A stretch of 64,000 nt of DNA from Verrucomicrobia bacterium S94. Its GTDB lineage: Bacteria; Verrucomicrobiota; Kiritimatiellia; Kiritimatiellales; Pontiellaceae. The notes beneath the pieces are model-generated. The model worked only from the letters and a program-made list of their open reading frames with translations, had not been told where the DNA came from and did no database searches. This document shows positions 1 through 10,791 of this stretch, one piece after another. A program made the position numbers and the translations under genes. Location of the stretch: contig CP036201.1 of assembly GCA_004299845.1 (NCBI GenBank), positions 3,410,001 through 3,474,000 on the forward strand. The letters run 5' to 3'. How positions within the stretch are numbered: position 1 is the first letter of the stretch; each line of letters begins with the position of its first letter.

Positions 1-528
1 ACCAATGTAATATCGATTACCGACGGTCAGATTTTTCTGGAATCGGATCTGTTTAATTCCGGGCAGCGTCCGGCCATTAACCCGGGACTTTCGGTTTCGC
101 GTGTCGGCGGCGATGCGCAGATCAAAGCGATGAAACAGACCGCCGGTACGCTCCGTCTGGATCTGGCCCAGTATAGGGAGCTGGCTGCTTTCTCCCAGTT
201 TGCTTCGGACCTCGATGAATCGACGCGGAAGCTGCTGGAACGCGGACAGCGACTGATGGAAATCATTAAGCAGGGTGTTCATGTTCCGCTTGAAGCGGCG
301 AAACAGATCGTGATTATTTTTGCGGGAACAGAGGGTTTTCTGGACGATATTCCGGTCGATAAAGTCGGTGCTTTTGAGGCTGCGCTGTATGAGGCGATGG
401 ATTCAAATTATGCCGATGTACTGCGCCGTATCCGCGAAGAAAAAGCCATGAGCGACGATCTTAAGGAAGAGCTTCGGGCGGCTCTGGAAGCATTTAAAAA
501 AACTACACCGTATAAAAAGATCCGGTAA
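1..528 (+). CDS. atpA: F1 ATP synthase subunit alpha, C-terminal part (gene starts before the window)
   Basis: Frame 1 is open from the first base and ends at 526-528. The translation opens with the [15 protein letters not shown] and [14 protein letters not shown] motifs of the alpha subunit, which lie just after the nucleotide-binding core and include the conserved Ser-Arg region, followed by the helical C-terminal domain ([17 protein letters not shown]). About 175 residues are present, roughly the last third of a typical 500-residue subunit. It is the non-catalytic nucleotide-binding partner of beta in the F1 head. atpG starts 7 bases after its stop, in the canonical alpha-gamma-beta-epsilon order. 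Confidence 0.97.
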   Translation, partial: TNVISITDGQIFLESDLFNSGQRPAINPGLSVSRVGGDAQIKAMKQTAGTLRLDLAQYRELAAFSQFASDLDESTRKLLERGQRLMEIIKQGVHVPLEAAKQIVIIFAGTEGFLDDIPVDKVGAFEAALYEAMDSNYADVLRRIREEKAMSDDLKEELRAALEAFKKTTPYKKIR

Positions 529-534
529 AAACGC

Positions 535-2840
<2,306 letters not shown>

Positions 2841-2842
2841 TT

Positions 2843-3157
2843 ATGGCAATGTTTCCCGTACAGATTATCAGTCCCGAAGGAACCGTCTGGTCCGGTTCTG
2901 CGGAAGCGGTTCAGGCATTCGGTATTGACGGGTCGTTCGGCGTAATGGCGAATCATCGGCCGATGATTGCCGCTCTGATTCCCGGAGCACTGAAGATTAC
3001 AGAAGCCGGGGGTCGGCTTCTCCATTATGCCGTCGGCGAAGGTATTCTTGAGGTACGCGATGATAAGCGAGTGGTTCTGCTGGTGGATTATGCCGAAGCC
3101 TTTGAATCCGCTGAAGAAGCCCGGCTCAAAGCCAAAGCGCTGCAGCACATGCTGTAG
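2843..3157 (+). CDS. atpC: F1 ATP synthase subunit epsilon, short form
   Basis: The 104 residues cover the N-terminal beta-sandwich (FPVQIISPEGTVWSG, GSFGVMANHRPMIAALIPG), which binds gamma and the c-ring, then one short C-terminal helix rich in Ala and Lys. Typical epsilon subunits have 130-140 residues with a two-helix C-terminal domain that inhibits ATP hydrolysis, so most of that domain is missing. The stop at 3155-3157 precedes a hairpin with a T run, so the short length appears natural. Loss of epsilon inhibition is an inference. Confidence 0.93.
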   Translation: MAMFPVQIISPEGTVWSGSAEAVQAFGIDGSFGVMANHRPMIAALIPGALKITEAGGRLLHYAVGEGILEVRDDKRVVLLVDYAEAFESAEEARLKAKALQHML

Positions 3158-3226
3158 AAAAAGATGGACGTTTCGCAGAAATACTGACGTTTTATGTTCC
3201 TTTCCTGCAGCTGTCCGTGTTAGCCC

Positions 3227-3251
3227 AAAAACCGTCAATAAACGGGTTTTT
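3227..3251. terminator. Terminator hairpin between the atp operon and a convergent lipoprotein gene
   Basis: AAAAACCGT and ACGGGTTTTT pair around a CAATAA loop with one bulged G. A and T runs flank both sides, so it could end transcription from both strands. Confidence 0.6.
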
Positions 3252-3253
3252 AC

Positions 3254-3436
3254 TTAATAGCCGCTGCTTCCGCTGATGCCGGGTATGGAGCGGGAGCCCT
3301 CCCAGTCCTGAGGCGTATTCCAGGGCATATTGGAATATTCCTGCTCGTCCTGATATTCATCATGTGTTGCACAGCCGCTGAATGTGAGAGCACCTGCTGC
3401 TGTGATGAGGGCGAAAATAGTTTTTATTGTTTTCAT
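3254..3436 (-). CDS. Small lipoprotein of unknown function
   Basis: A 60-residue protein with a lysine start, a hydrophobic segment (IFALITAAGALTF) and a lipobox FSGC at residues 19-22. This predicts cleavage by signal peptidase II and a mature peptide of about 39 residues, which is acidic, Tyr/Ser/Gly-rich and has no recognisable domain. It converges with the atp operon and is followed upstream by the terminator of the HU gene, so it is probably a single-gene unit. Small lipoproteins of this kind are common and poorly conserved; no function is proposed. Confidence 0.7.
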   Translation of the reverse strand: MKTIKTIFALITAAGALTFSGCATHDEYQDEQEYSNMPWNTPQDWEGSRSIPGISGSSGY

Positions 3437-3448
3437 CGGTAAAAAAGA

Positions 3449-3470
3449 ACCGTCCTGAAAACAGGACGGT
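3449..3470 (-). terminator. Terminator of the HU gene
   Basis: A perfect 9-bp stem (ACCGTCCTG / CAGGACGGT) with an AAAA loop, followed on the minus strand by TCTTTTTT. This is a classic rho-independent terminator just after the HU stop codon. Confidence 0.9.
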
Positions 3471-3491
3471 GCATTTCATGCAAAGCGGTGA

Positions 3492-3770
3492 TTAGAGTAC
3501 TGCGTCTTTTGCAGCTTTCGCGATGCGGAATTTCAGCACGGTTTTAGCCGGAATCTGAATGGTTTCACCGGTAGCCGGGTTACGGCCCTGACGTGCAGCA
3601 CGTTCAACTTTAACCAGTTTGCCGATGCCGGGGATGGTGAAGCCGTCAGCGGCACCTTCGTATGCGAGTTCGGCGAGGCCTTCGAGGGCGTCTTTGGCCT
3701 GAGCTTTAGAAATATCTGCTTTTTCAGCAACGGCTGCGATGATTTGCGATTTGGTCATAGGTTTTCCCAT
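3492..3770 (-). CDS. HU-family nucleoid DNA-binding protein
   Basis: The 92 residues match HU/IHF: an N-terminal helical part (MTKSQIIAAVAEKADISKAQAKDAL), the GFTIPGIGKLV beta segment, and the DNA-contacting arm with GRNPATGETI. HU dimers bend and compact DNA without strong sequence preference. A GAGGAGT ribosome-binding site sits 6-12 bases before the ATG at 3770; the internal ATG at codon 5 is an alternative start. The gene has its own terminator and a leader hairpin at 3818-3836, so it is probably monocistronic. A second HU-like gene lies at 23896-24189. Confidence 0.95.
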   Translation of the reverse strand: MGKPMTKSQIIAAVAEKADISKAQAKDALEGLAELAYEGAADGFTIPGIGKLVKVERAARQGRNPATGETIQIPAKTVLKFRIAKAAKDAVL

Positions 3771-4126
3771 TTTATGAACTCCTCATACTTTCCTGGTTAA
3801 AATTTCCAACAACTGAAGGCTGACTCCGTATCAGCCCATGTGACCGCAATTTCTAAGGTATTCAGAAGCGGTTCGCAACAGCAAAATGGCTAAAAAGCCA
3901 ATATTTACAGGGGTGATATGAATGTTTTGGCCGGAACAGGACGCCGTTCGGAAGAAGGATCATGCCGCCCGGCGACCGGGATCGGCCACAGGAAGGAGGC
4001 GGGGGAGTCTGCTGTGGAACGCGGTAATGGCGTCACTATTCCGAGTCGGAACCATAAAACTATTGACCTTGTGCGTAATCTCATCAAAATGTTCTGCTAA
4101 CTTTGCCAAGGTAGGGGCTGGCGGGA
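3771..4126. other. Intergenic region between divergent HU and EIIA genes
   Basis: The HU-proximal half holds the ribosome-binding site and a leader hairpin (GGCTGA / TCAGCC, 3818-3836) about 50 bases before the HU start. Open frames continue upstream of EIIA (from 3922), but their translation resembles no EIIA N-terminus and is Arg/Gly-rich, so I do not call a gene. The rest presumably carries divergent promoters; I see no clear -35/-10 pair. Confidence 0.5.
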
Positions 4127-4575
4127 ATGAATCTGAAAAAAGTGTTAACACCGGAAACCGTATGGATCGATCTGAAGAGCGATTCAAAATCGGGGTTATT
4201 GAGGAGATGGTGGACCGTCTTGTAGATGCAGGAAAAGTGCAGGAACGCGATGCGGTGCTGAAAGCGGTACTGGACCGCGAATCCAAAATGTCGACCGGGA
4301 TGCAGAACGGGGTGGCTATACCGCATGGAAAAACCGATGCGGTGAGTGAGCTGGTTGCGGCCATCGGCGTACATAAGGAGGGCGTGGATTTTGACTCCAT
4401 GGACGGTATGCCCTCGCATATTTTCATCATGACGCTGTCGCCGGAAAAGCGTACCGGTCCGCATATTCAGTTTCTGGCCGAAGTCAGCCGGGCCATCAGT
4501 CAGCCGGCAGAACGGGAAAAGCTGCTGCAGGCGAAAACGCGCGCTGAAATGTACGAACTCCTCACGGGAAAATAA
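4127..4575 (+). CDS. PTS fructose/nitrogen-type EIIA domain protein, frameshifted
   Basis: The family start MNLKKVLTPETVWIDLKSDSK is encoded in frame 2 from the ATG at 4127, while the rest (IGVIEEMVDRLVDAGK onward) is in frame 1. The two join at the A run 4186-4189; one extra A gives a continuous 149-residue EIIA of normal length. STGMQNGVAIPHGK contains the phospho-accepting His. Such proteins receive phosphate from HPr/NPr and often act as regulators. The downstream antiporter starts 4 bases after the stop, which suggests EIIA controls its activity or expression. A GTAGGGG stretch ahead of 4127 can serve as ribosome-binding site. The indel may be a sequencing error. Confidence 0.85.
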
Positions 4576-4579
4576 GCTG

Positions 4580-6400
4580 ATGTTCAAAAGTCTTCTCGCC
4601 GCGTTCCTGATCATTCTTCCATTAACCGGGTCCGTCAGCGCGGCAGACGGGGTGCATCGGGACCGGGAAATCCATGCGGTTGAACTGCAGGAACATGCCG
4701 GGGCCGAGCGATCAGCCGATGAGCGGGGGGGGGCTGCTGAACAGCAGGCCATCGAGACCGAACTGGAAGAACATTTTGCCGCCGAAGCTGAACACGGCAT
4801 TACCCACATGATGATGCATCTGATCATCCAGCTTGCGGTGATCATTGTCTTTGCAAAAATCGGCGGTTTTTTTGCGCAGCATTATTTCAGAATGCCGTCT
4901 GTTCTGGGCGAGCTTGCTTCCGGGATGATTATCGGTCCTTATGCGCTTGGCGGTCTGATTCATCTTCCGGTTCTGGGACAGCTTTTTGTGGAAAATCATG
5001 GGTTTGCTGCGTCGGCGGAGCTTTACGGTATTGCCACGCTGGCTTCGATCATTCTTCTGTTTCTTGCCGGGCTCGAAACCGATATTGCGGCGTTTCTCCG
5101 GTATTCCGTTGTGGGTTCCATTGTCGGTCTGGGCGGTCTGGTTACGGCGTTTGTAATCGGAGATCTCGTGGCGGTTGTGTGGCCGGGGAACGGGATCGAT
5201 CATTTCATGCAGCCGCCTGCGCTGTTTCTGGGGGTCATTTCGGTGGCGACTTCTGTGGGAATCACGGCGCGAATTCTGGCGGAAAAACGGAAAATGGCCT
5301 CACCGGAAGGAGTGACAATTCTGGCCGGGGCGGTATTTGATGATGTTTTCGGGATTATTACGCTGGCAATTGTCATGGGGATGGCGAAGGCGGGTTCGGG
5401 CGGTGGACCTGTGGCGTGGGGGGCTATCGGACTGATTGCGCTTAAAGCCGTAGGCTTTTTTGTGGTGGTTACCGGGATGGGGCTCGCTTTCAGCCGCAGA
5501 ATCACGGCATTGATTAAACGCTTTAAATCCAAAGATATGATTGTGGCGATCTGTTTCGGGCTGGCTTTGCTGCTGGCCGGGCTGGCGGAAATGGCGGGGC
5601 TTGCGATGATCATCGGGGCCTACATTATGGGGCTGGCTCTTTCCCGGACGGATCTGGTGAACGAAATCGAACATCATCTTCAGGGCGTATATAATATTCT
5701 TGTTCCGATTTTTTTCTGTGTAATGGGAATGATGGTCGATTTTACCGCCATGAAACCGGTGCTGTTTTTCGGCTCCGTTTATTCGCTGTTCGCAGTGTTT
5801 TCAAAGGTTTTCGGCTGCGGTCTGCCGGCACTGCTGACGCGGTTCAATCTGCGCGGGGCGCTGCGTATCGGTCTGGGTATGCTGCCGCGTGGTGAAGTGG
5901 CCCTGATTGTGGCCGGGATCGGTCTGGCGGGCGGTGTGATTGACCAGGGGATTTTCGGCGTGGCCATTATGATGACGGTGGTGACGACGATGCTTGCGCC
6001 GCCGCTGCTGGTGAAATCGTTTGAAGGCGGGTCCGGGCTGCGGAAAGAGATGGCGGAGGGTGATGAGGATATTGAGGTGATTGAACTTGAATTTCCGTCG
6101 CACGATATTGCCGAATTTCTGGTGAACCGGTTTGTTCGGGCTCTGCAGCGCGAAGAATTCTTTGTTCACCATCTGCACACGGATGAACCGACTTTCCGGG
6201 TACTTAAAGACGATATTGCGTTTACTCTGGTGGAGGGAAAAAACCGGATCATTATCCATGTGCCGAAACCGAACCAGCATGTCGCCCGGATGATCCTGCT
6301 TGAAGAGCTGCTTTCGCTCACCGACCTGCTCGAATCGACCAAACAGATGAAATCGGTTGATGAAATGGGCAGCGACCTGATGAAGGGTCTGTTTGCCTGA
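4580..6400 (+). CDS. CPA2-family cation:proton antiporter (KefB/NapA-like)
   Basis: The 606-residue protein starts with a cleavable-looking signal segment (ending VSAADG) and an acidic/His-rich linker of about 55 residues. About 12 membrane segments follow from residue ~75, typical of the Na_H_Exchanger domain (MPSVLGELASGMIIGPYALGG, FLAGLETD, GAVFDDVFGI with the paired Asp residues used for ion exchange). The cytosolic tail (about residues 490-606) is not a recognisable TrkA-N domain. It probably exchanges Na+ or K+ for protons at the inner membrane. It is coupled to the EIIA gene. A run of nine G bases (4725-4733) lies in the linker. Confidence 0.9.
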   Translation: MFKSLLAAFLIILPLTGSVSAADGVHRDREIHAVELQEHAGAERSADERGGAAEQQAIETELEEHFAAEAEHGITHMMMHLIIQLAVIIVFAKIGGFFAQHYFRMPSVLGELASGMIIGPYALGGLIHLPVLGQLFVENHGFAASAELYGIATLASIILLFLAGLETDIAAFLRYSVVGSIVGLGGLVTAFVIGDLVAVVWPGNGIDHFMQPPALFLGVISVATSVGITARILAEKRKMASPEGVTILAGAVFDDVFGIITLAIVMGMAKAGSGGGPVAWGAIGLIALKAVGFFVVVTGMGLAFSRRITALIKRFKSKDMIVAICFGLALLLAGLAEMAGLAMIIGAYIMGLALSRTDLVNEIEHHLQGVYNILVPIFFCVMGMMVDFTAMKPVLFFGSVYSLFAVFSKVFGCGLPALLTRFNLRGALRIGLGMLPRGEVALIVAGIGLAGGVIDQGIFGVAIMMTVVTTMLAPPLLVKSFEGGSGLRKEMAEGDEDIEVIELEFPSHDIAEFLVNRFVRALQREEFFVHHLHTDEPTFRVLKDDIAFTLVEGKNRIIIHVPKPNQHVARMILLEELLSLTDLLESTKQMKSVDEMGSDLMKGLFA

Positions 6401-6416
6401 CCGCTCCGGAAACCAT

Positions 6417-6444
6417 AAAGCTCCCGCGTTTTCGCGGAAGCTTT
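6417..6444 (+). terminator. Terminator after the antiporter gene
   Basis: AAAGCTCCCGCG / CGCGGAAGCTTT with a TTTT loop forms an 12-bp stem with one mismatch, 17 bases after the stop codon. The A/T-rich stem base could serve both strands, since the convergent DUF2490 gene ends at 6473. Confidence 0.75.
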
Positions 6445-6472
6445 ACGGCCGGGATTTTCTGTTCGGAATGGC

Positions 6473-7129
6473 TTAAAAACTCTGAATCAGAGCCAGATAG
6501 AGTTCGTTTGAACTGCTCCATTCATGTGTTGCGCTGGAGGAGCGGGAGGCGACCCAGCGGTACGCGACGCGAATTTTTGTTTTGTCCGCCGGTTTAAAAT
6601 AAACACCGCCGGTGAGCCAGTTCTGATGAATGTTGTCGGCATTGAAGCTGTAGAAGAATTCTTCTTCGAGGTAGGGCTTCACGCCGTAAATACCCCACGG
6701 AAATTCGGCCCGGGTCTGGTTCCGGAAGCGCACATCGTCATCGCGGTCAAAATCATAATAGCGGAATTCAAACCGGCAGCGGTTACGAAGACTGATATCG
6801 GCCACCTTACCGAACCAGTGGCCCTGAATCATCGGACGGTTTTCCGCCTCCCATTCGCCTCCGACACGGTATTCGAGATAACGGTATGCCGCACCGATAT
6901 TGAAGTTTTTGTGAAATCTGTAGTGTGCCCCGATATCCGCAAACCACATATTGAAGGTGTCGAAATCCTCGCCGAAGCGAAGGCGGGAATTGGAGAAGAT
7001 CTGCCATTCCGGATTGATGTTATACAGCAGAATCAGCTCGCTGGTCGAAGCCCACGGCCGTTCTGCAATGGTGGTTGTTGATATGGATGCGAGTGACAAC
7101 AGTGCGAGTAGTGCCGTTCTTTTAAACAT
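6473..7129 (-). CDS. DUF2490 family outer-membrane beta-barrel protein
   Basis: The 218-residue protein has a signal peptide (ending TTTIAERP) and alternating aromatic strands typical of a small beta-barrel: NPEWQIFSNSRLRFGED, FADIGAHYRFHKNFNIGAAYRY and FRNQTRAEF. It ends in Phe (LALIQSF), a usual signal for BAM-dependent insertion. DUF2490 proteins are predicted porin-like outer-membrane proteins with no proven substrate. Its start overlaps the end of the DUF502 gene by 8 bases, so the two are co-transcribed. Confidence 0.85.
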   Translation of the reverse strand: MFKRTALLALLSLASISTTTIAERPWASTSELILLYNINPEWQIFSNSRLRFGEDFDTFNMWFADIGAHYRFHKNFNIGAAYRYLEYRVGGEWEAENRPMIQGHWFGKVADISLRNRCRFEFRYYDFDRDDDVRFRNQTRAEFPWGIYGVKPYLEEEFFYSFNADNIHQNWLTGGVYFKPADKTKIRVAYRWVASRSSSATHEWSSSNELYLALIQSF

Positions 7130-7742
7130 TTTCCTTTAATCCCTTAATTAGTTTTTCCGATCCCGCCCCACACGAGATCACTGAACGCATGGCATCCTCC
7201 ACCGAAACATCGACGGGATGCACATATTTTTCATTGAGATGATAAATAAAACCGGAAGTCGGATTCGGTCCTGTCGGAACAAATACCGTAACGGTTCCAT
7301 CGTCATGCCGATCTGTAATGAAGGCCGTGACCTTTACATCATTTTCAAAAATACGGACCAGTGCTACCGAGGAAAAGGGCGAGCCCTTTTTCTGCAACAG
7401 CTGATTAATGGTTTCCTTGACCATTTTATAGCCGGGTGCCCGGTTCAGTATGCTGTTTTCGAGGCCGTTGAAAATCCACTGGCCGAGCCGCGTGCGGACA
7501 AACAGTCCGACCAGAAAGCAGCCGAGAATAATGACCGAAATTACAAGGGCTTTGGCGATGGCTTCGTCGTAGCGGCTCGGGAGATCAATATTTCGAATCA
7601 CCAGATCGGTCAAAGGGCGAATGCCTTCGCTGACGATCCCGAAAAGCCAGCGGAATGCAAAAACCAGGACCATTGTCGGCAGGATGACAATCACTCCACC
7701 GATAATCGTGGTCCGAAAGAAATTTTTTGTTCTGCTGAGCAT
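7122..7742 (-). CDS. DUF502 family membrane protein
   Basis: A 206-residue protein with two N-terminal membrane segments (TTIIGGVIVILPTMVLVFAFRWLF and ALVISVIILGCFLVGLFV), then a soluble domain containing GPGTPT-like FVPTGPNPTSGFIY and IPHG-less DUF502 features. The upstream ATG at 7754 is in frame, but a GGAG site overlapping it suits the ATG at 7742 better. DUF502 proteins are widespread inner-membrane proteins of unknown role. It overlaps the following DUF2490 gene. Confidence 0.88.
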   Translation of the reverse strand: MLSRTKNFFRTTIIGGVIVILPTMVLVFAFRWLFGIVSEGIRPLTDLVIRNIDLPSRYDEAIAKALVISVIILGCFLVGLFVRTRLGQWIFNGLENSILNRAPGYKMVKETINQLLQKKGSPFSSVALVRIFENDVKVTAFITDRHDDGTVTVFVPTGPNPTSGFIYHLNEKYVHPVDVSVEDAMRSVISCGAGSEKLIKGLKENV

Positions 7743-7878
7743 GAAAATCTCCATGTAAGCGGCGCAGTGTATCTAAACCGTTCCCGGCGAAAAGATAAAA
7801 TTGTATCGATTGAGCTGAAAATAAGCGAACGCAATTCTGTTTTGCGCTCATCGGGGGAATGGTGTCTATTGTCACATT

Positions 7879-8667
7879 ATGAAGATTTTGCTGAACGAAC
7901 GGAAACTTGAGGTGGATGAACAGGAAACGCTCCTGGGCATTAAGCAAAAAATCAAGCCGGATGCAGATGTCATCATCTATAACGGTGCCGCTGTGACCGA
8001 TGACCATTGGCTGAAAGAGGGAGACCGCGTAAACCTCATTAAACGGGGAGAGGTTCCGCCGCCGGAGGAGCTGGAGGCCCTTATGGTTTCGCGCCACACC
8101 CCCGGGGTGCATGAGAAAATCAAAAAAGCAACGGTCGGGATTGCCGGTCTCGGCGGTCTCGGTTCCGCCATTGCCGTGGCTCTTGCGCGCATCGGAGTCG
8201 GCAGACTGATTCTTGCTGATTTTGATGTGGTGGAGCCCAGTAACCTCAACCGGCAGCAGTTTTTTATTGATCAGCTCGGTATGACCAAAACCGAGGCTCT
8301 GGAGGCCAATCTGAAGCGGATTAATCCCTATGTCACTTACGAAACCCACTGCGTGAAAGTTACACCGGAAAATATTCCGGATCTTTTCGGATCGGTTGAC
8401 GTCATGGTCGAGGCTTTCGACCGGGCGGATCAGAAAGCGATGCTCATGCAGCATTTCAAATCGGCTCCGCTGGTTGCCGCCTCCGGCCTGGCGGGTTACG
8501 GTCCGGGCGAAACGATCGGTGTGCGTAAAATGGGGGACCGGCTTTATATTGTCGGTGATCTGGAAACCGGGGCCGTTCCCGGCTGCGGTCTGATGGCGCC
8601 GCGAGTCGGTATTGCCGCTCATATGCAGGCCAATACCGTGCTCAGAATTCTGTTAGGCGAAGCATGA
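7879..8667 (+). CDS. thiF: ThiF/MoeB-type adenylyltransferase with N-terminal ThiS-like domain
   Basis: Residues 1-60 resemble a ThiS-like beta-grasp (VIIYNGAAVTDDHWLKEGDRVNLIKRGE) but lack the C-terminal Gly-Gly that carries sulfur. Residues 75-262 form an E1-like Rossmann domain with GLGGLGSAIAVALARIG, DFDVVEPSNLNRQQF and the DRADQKAM region. The classical CxxC zinc motifs are not seen. Such fused 'family 2' ThiF proteins adenylate the C-terminus of a separate ThiS for thiazole synthesis. No other thi gene is in the window, so the pathway assignment is from family only. The stop overlaps the cupin start (ATGA-type). Confidence 0.85.
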   Translation: MKILLNERKLEVDEQETLLGIKQKIKPDADVIIYNGAAVTDDHWLKEGDRVNLIKRGEVPPPEELEALMVSRHTPGVHEKIKKATVGIAGLGGLGSAIAVALARIGVGRLILADFDVVEPSNLNRQQFFIDQLGMTKTEALEANLKRINPYVTYETHCVKVTPENIPDLFGSVDVMVEAFDRADQKAMLMQHFKSAPLVAASGLAGYGPGETIGVRKMGDRLYIVGDLETGAVPGCGLMAPRVGIAAHMQANTVLRILLGEA

Positions 8668-8969
8668 ACCTGTTTGAAGATATTCCCGGGCAACTGCCGG
8701 AGGAGCTGGTGGACGTACTGGCTGAAGGTTCCGGAATCCGGATTGAACGGATTGTTTCCGATGGCCACGCTTCGCCGGCCGGTTTCTGGTATGATCAGGA
8801 TCAGAATGAATGGGTGCTTTTAATTTCGGGGTCCGCTGTTCTGGAATTTGAAGATCGGAAACTTGAAATGAATCCCGGTGACCACATACTCATACCCGCT
8901 CATGAAAAACACCGTGTAGCTTCAACCGCGCAAACCGGAAAAACGGTCTGGCTGGCGGTGTTCTTCTGA
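8664..8969 (+). CDS. Small cupin-domain protein
   Basis: The 101-residue protein is a single cupin barrel: HASPAGFWYDQDQNEWVLLISGSAVLEFE matches cupin motif 1 (with Gln/Glu at metal positions) and MNPGDHILIPAHEKHRV matches motif 2, with HxxH-like spacing. It starts 4 bases inside the thiF stop, so the two are translationally coupled. Cupins of this size bind metals or small ligands; the substrate cannot be told from sequence. Confidence 0.85.
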   Translation: MNLFEDIPGQLPEELVDVLAEGSGIRIERIVSDGHASPAGFWYDQDQNEWVLLISGSAVLEFEDRKLEMNPGDHILIPAHEKHRVASTAQTGKTVWLAVFF

Positions 8970-8980
8970 ACACGCGGTAT

Positions 8981-10669
8981 TTATTGATTCTGTTTTTCGG
9001 ATTCCGGAAAGGTTTCGCTGCCGTCGGCTCCAAAGGGGAAGGCGCCGTTCGGCATCAGCTCGCGAAGCTCCGGAGTAACCCGTTCGGTAATATCTTCGTT
9101 CGTGGCATCCGGATGTTGATAGAGGTATTTATATAATGCGGTGCGGTCCGCCTCATTCAGGCCCAGGCTGTTGGCGAGTTCATTGGTTCGTTTGTAGGCG
9201 GCCTCTTCTTTCTTTCGGTTTTTCTGTTCTTCGATTTGGATAGCCAGCTCTTCCTGCTGCTCTATGGTCAGGTTTTCATTCAGCGAATCAATTACCTCTT
9301 CTACCTCATACCATTGGCGCGGGGCTTGAGTGTTTCCTGCATCCAGACCCATATGGACATTGTTTTCCGCCATTTTTTTTGTGTAGGTCTGAACATATTC
9401 TTCCTGCGCCGCCGAGAGGGGCTGTCCGGCTTTCTGCATGGTTTGCAGTGCAACGAAATTCACTAATCCTTCCCGGTCTGTTTTCAGAAGGTTTTTCAGG
9501 GCTTCAGAGGATGCCGTTACGGCATCCTGCAAGCGTTGCTTTTCTGTTGCGGCATGTTCGGCCAGAATTTCATCAAATCGTTCGACCGCTTCCGGATCAA
9601 GTGAAAGCCGGTGCCGGAGTTTTTTGGAAGGATTTTCGATCTGTTTTGCCAACGCGGCCTGTACCATTTGATTACCCATCATGGGCAGGGCCATTTCCAG
9701 GATACCGGTGGCCTGTTCTGCCTGCCGGTAATAGACCGGATCAATGTCGAGTGATGCAGGCTCAGGTTCGGGAATAAACGCATCTGTGGTTTCTGCTTTT
9801 ACGGTTTTCTGGATTGCTGCCGGCTCTACCCTTGCAGGCTCGACCGCTGCGGGAGGAGCAGAAACGGAAGGATGATCAGTATGGGCTGTTTCTGTATGTC
9901 GGGAGGATAGGTAAACTCCGGTTCCGGTGATAGCCGTTGTCGCGACAACGGCTGAGATAAGTACGGTCTTTGTTTTCATGATGGTAATGACTGCTCCTGT
10001 TAGGGTTGAGGTTCCTGAAAGCGTGACTCCTGCACCGGCAAGAACGGAAGTTGAAATGGTTTTGGCCAACTCTGCCGGTGCCGCGACCATGGCATGCGTT
10101 GGAAGGGCTGCGGCCAGTGCTGCCGCCGTTGAGGAGATTCCGCGCAGGGCCATCTGGCGGTTCAGTCGCTCCAGCGCCCGGTTCAGCCGCATACGTGCGG
10201 CATCGGCCGTAATGCCGAGAACCGAGCCCACTTCGGCCAGACTTTTCTGCTGGAAGAATCGCAGCAGAATGGCCTCACGCTCGGCGGCATTAAGTTGATC
10301 AATAGCTTCGTGGATCTCCGGCATCAGCCGGCTCCAATCCGGTTCACGGTCCTGCTGCATATTCATATCGTCCACATATCGTTGTTCGCGTGTTTGGCGG
10401 CGTGCTTCCGAGTGCTGGATTTTTTTGGAGAAATGACGGGCCGTCGCATGAATCCATCCGCCCAGTTGAACGGAGTCCGACAGTTTTCCGGCTTTTTTAG
10501 ACAGTTCCAGGAAGGTGAGCTGACAGGCATCTCCGGCCTGGTCTGCATTGCCCAGGCAGGAAAGAGCGGCCGAGTAGGCCAGATTGATGTAGCTTTCGAC
10601 GATCTGCGCAAAGGCGGTCTGGTCGCCATGCTCTGCATACTGTTTCAATAATTCGATGTTTTCATTCAT
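8981..10669 (-). CDS. ECF-type RNA polymerase sigma factor with membrane and extracytoplasmic extension
   Basis: Residues 1-175 are an ECF sigma: region 2 (AFAQIVESYINLAYSAALSCL, with GDACQLTFLELSKK) and region 4 helix-turn-helix (AEREAILLRFFQQKSLAEVGSVLGITADAARMRLNRALERL). A linker rich in Ala/Thr follows, then one membrane segment near residue 235 (TVLISAVVATTAITGTGVYL), a Pro-rich stretch, and a helical, Gln/Glu-rich domain of about 280 residues (ending QNQ). At 562 residues it is about three times the length of a plain ECF factor. The tail may take the place of an anti-sigma factor, sensing the periplasm; this is an inference. No separate anti-sigma gene is next to it. Confidence 0.9.
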   Translation of the reverse strand: MNENIELLKQYAEHGDQTAFAQIVESYINLAYSAALSCLGNADQAGDACQLTFLELSKKAGKLSDSVQLGGWIHATARHFSKKIQHSEARRQTREQRYVDDMNMQQDREPDWSRLMPEIHEAIDQLNAAEREAILLRFFQQKSLAEVGSVLGITADAARMRLNRALERLNRQMALRGISSTAAALAAALPTHAMVAAPAELAKTISTSVLAGAGVTLSGTSTLTGAVITIMKTKTVLISAVVATTAITGTGVYLSSRHTETAHTDHPSVSAPPAAVEPARVEPAAIQKTVKAETTDAFIPEPEPASLDIDPVYYRQAEQATGILEMALPMMGNQMVQAALAKQIENPSKKLRHRLSLDPEAVERFDEILAEHAATEKQRLQDAVTASSEALKNLLKTDREGLVNFVALQTMQKAGQPLSAAQEEYVQTYTKKMAENNVHMGLDAGNTQAPRQWYEVEEVIDSLNENLTIEQQEELAIQIEEQKNRKKEEAAYKRTNELANSLGLNEADRTALYKYLYQHPDATNEDITERVTPELRELMPNGAFPFGADGSETFPESEKQNQ

Positions 10670-10791
10670 TTGATTGATAATCCCCGCTCAAAGGTTAAAC
10701 CGAACGGAAATTATTTAATATTTTTTGAGCGGCCGAAGTATGTTCATGTTTTTTACGTGTGTTTTGTGTATTTCGTGGTTCAATCCAGAAC

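Noticed and set aside
3922-4126. N-terminal extension of EIIA in frame 1
   Set aside because: Its translation resembles no EIIA start. The MNLKKVLTPE start is in frame 2 at 4127, so the extension is a product of the frame change.
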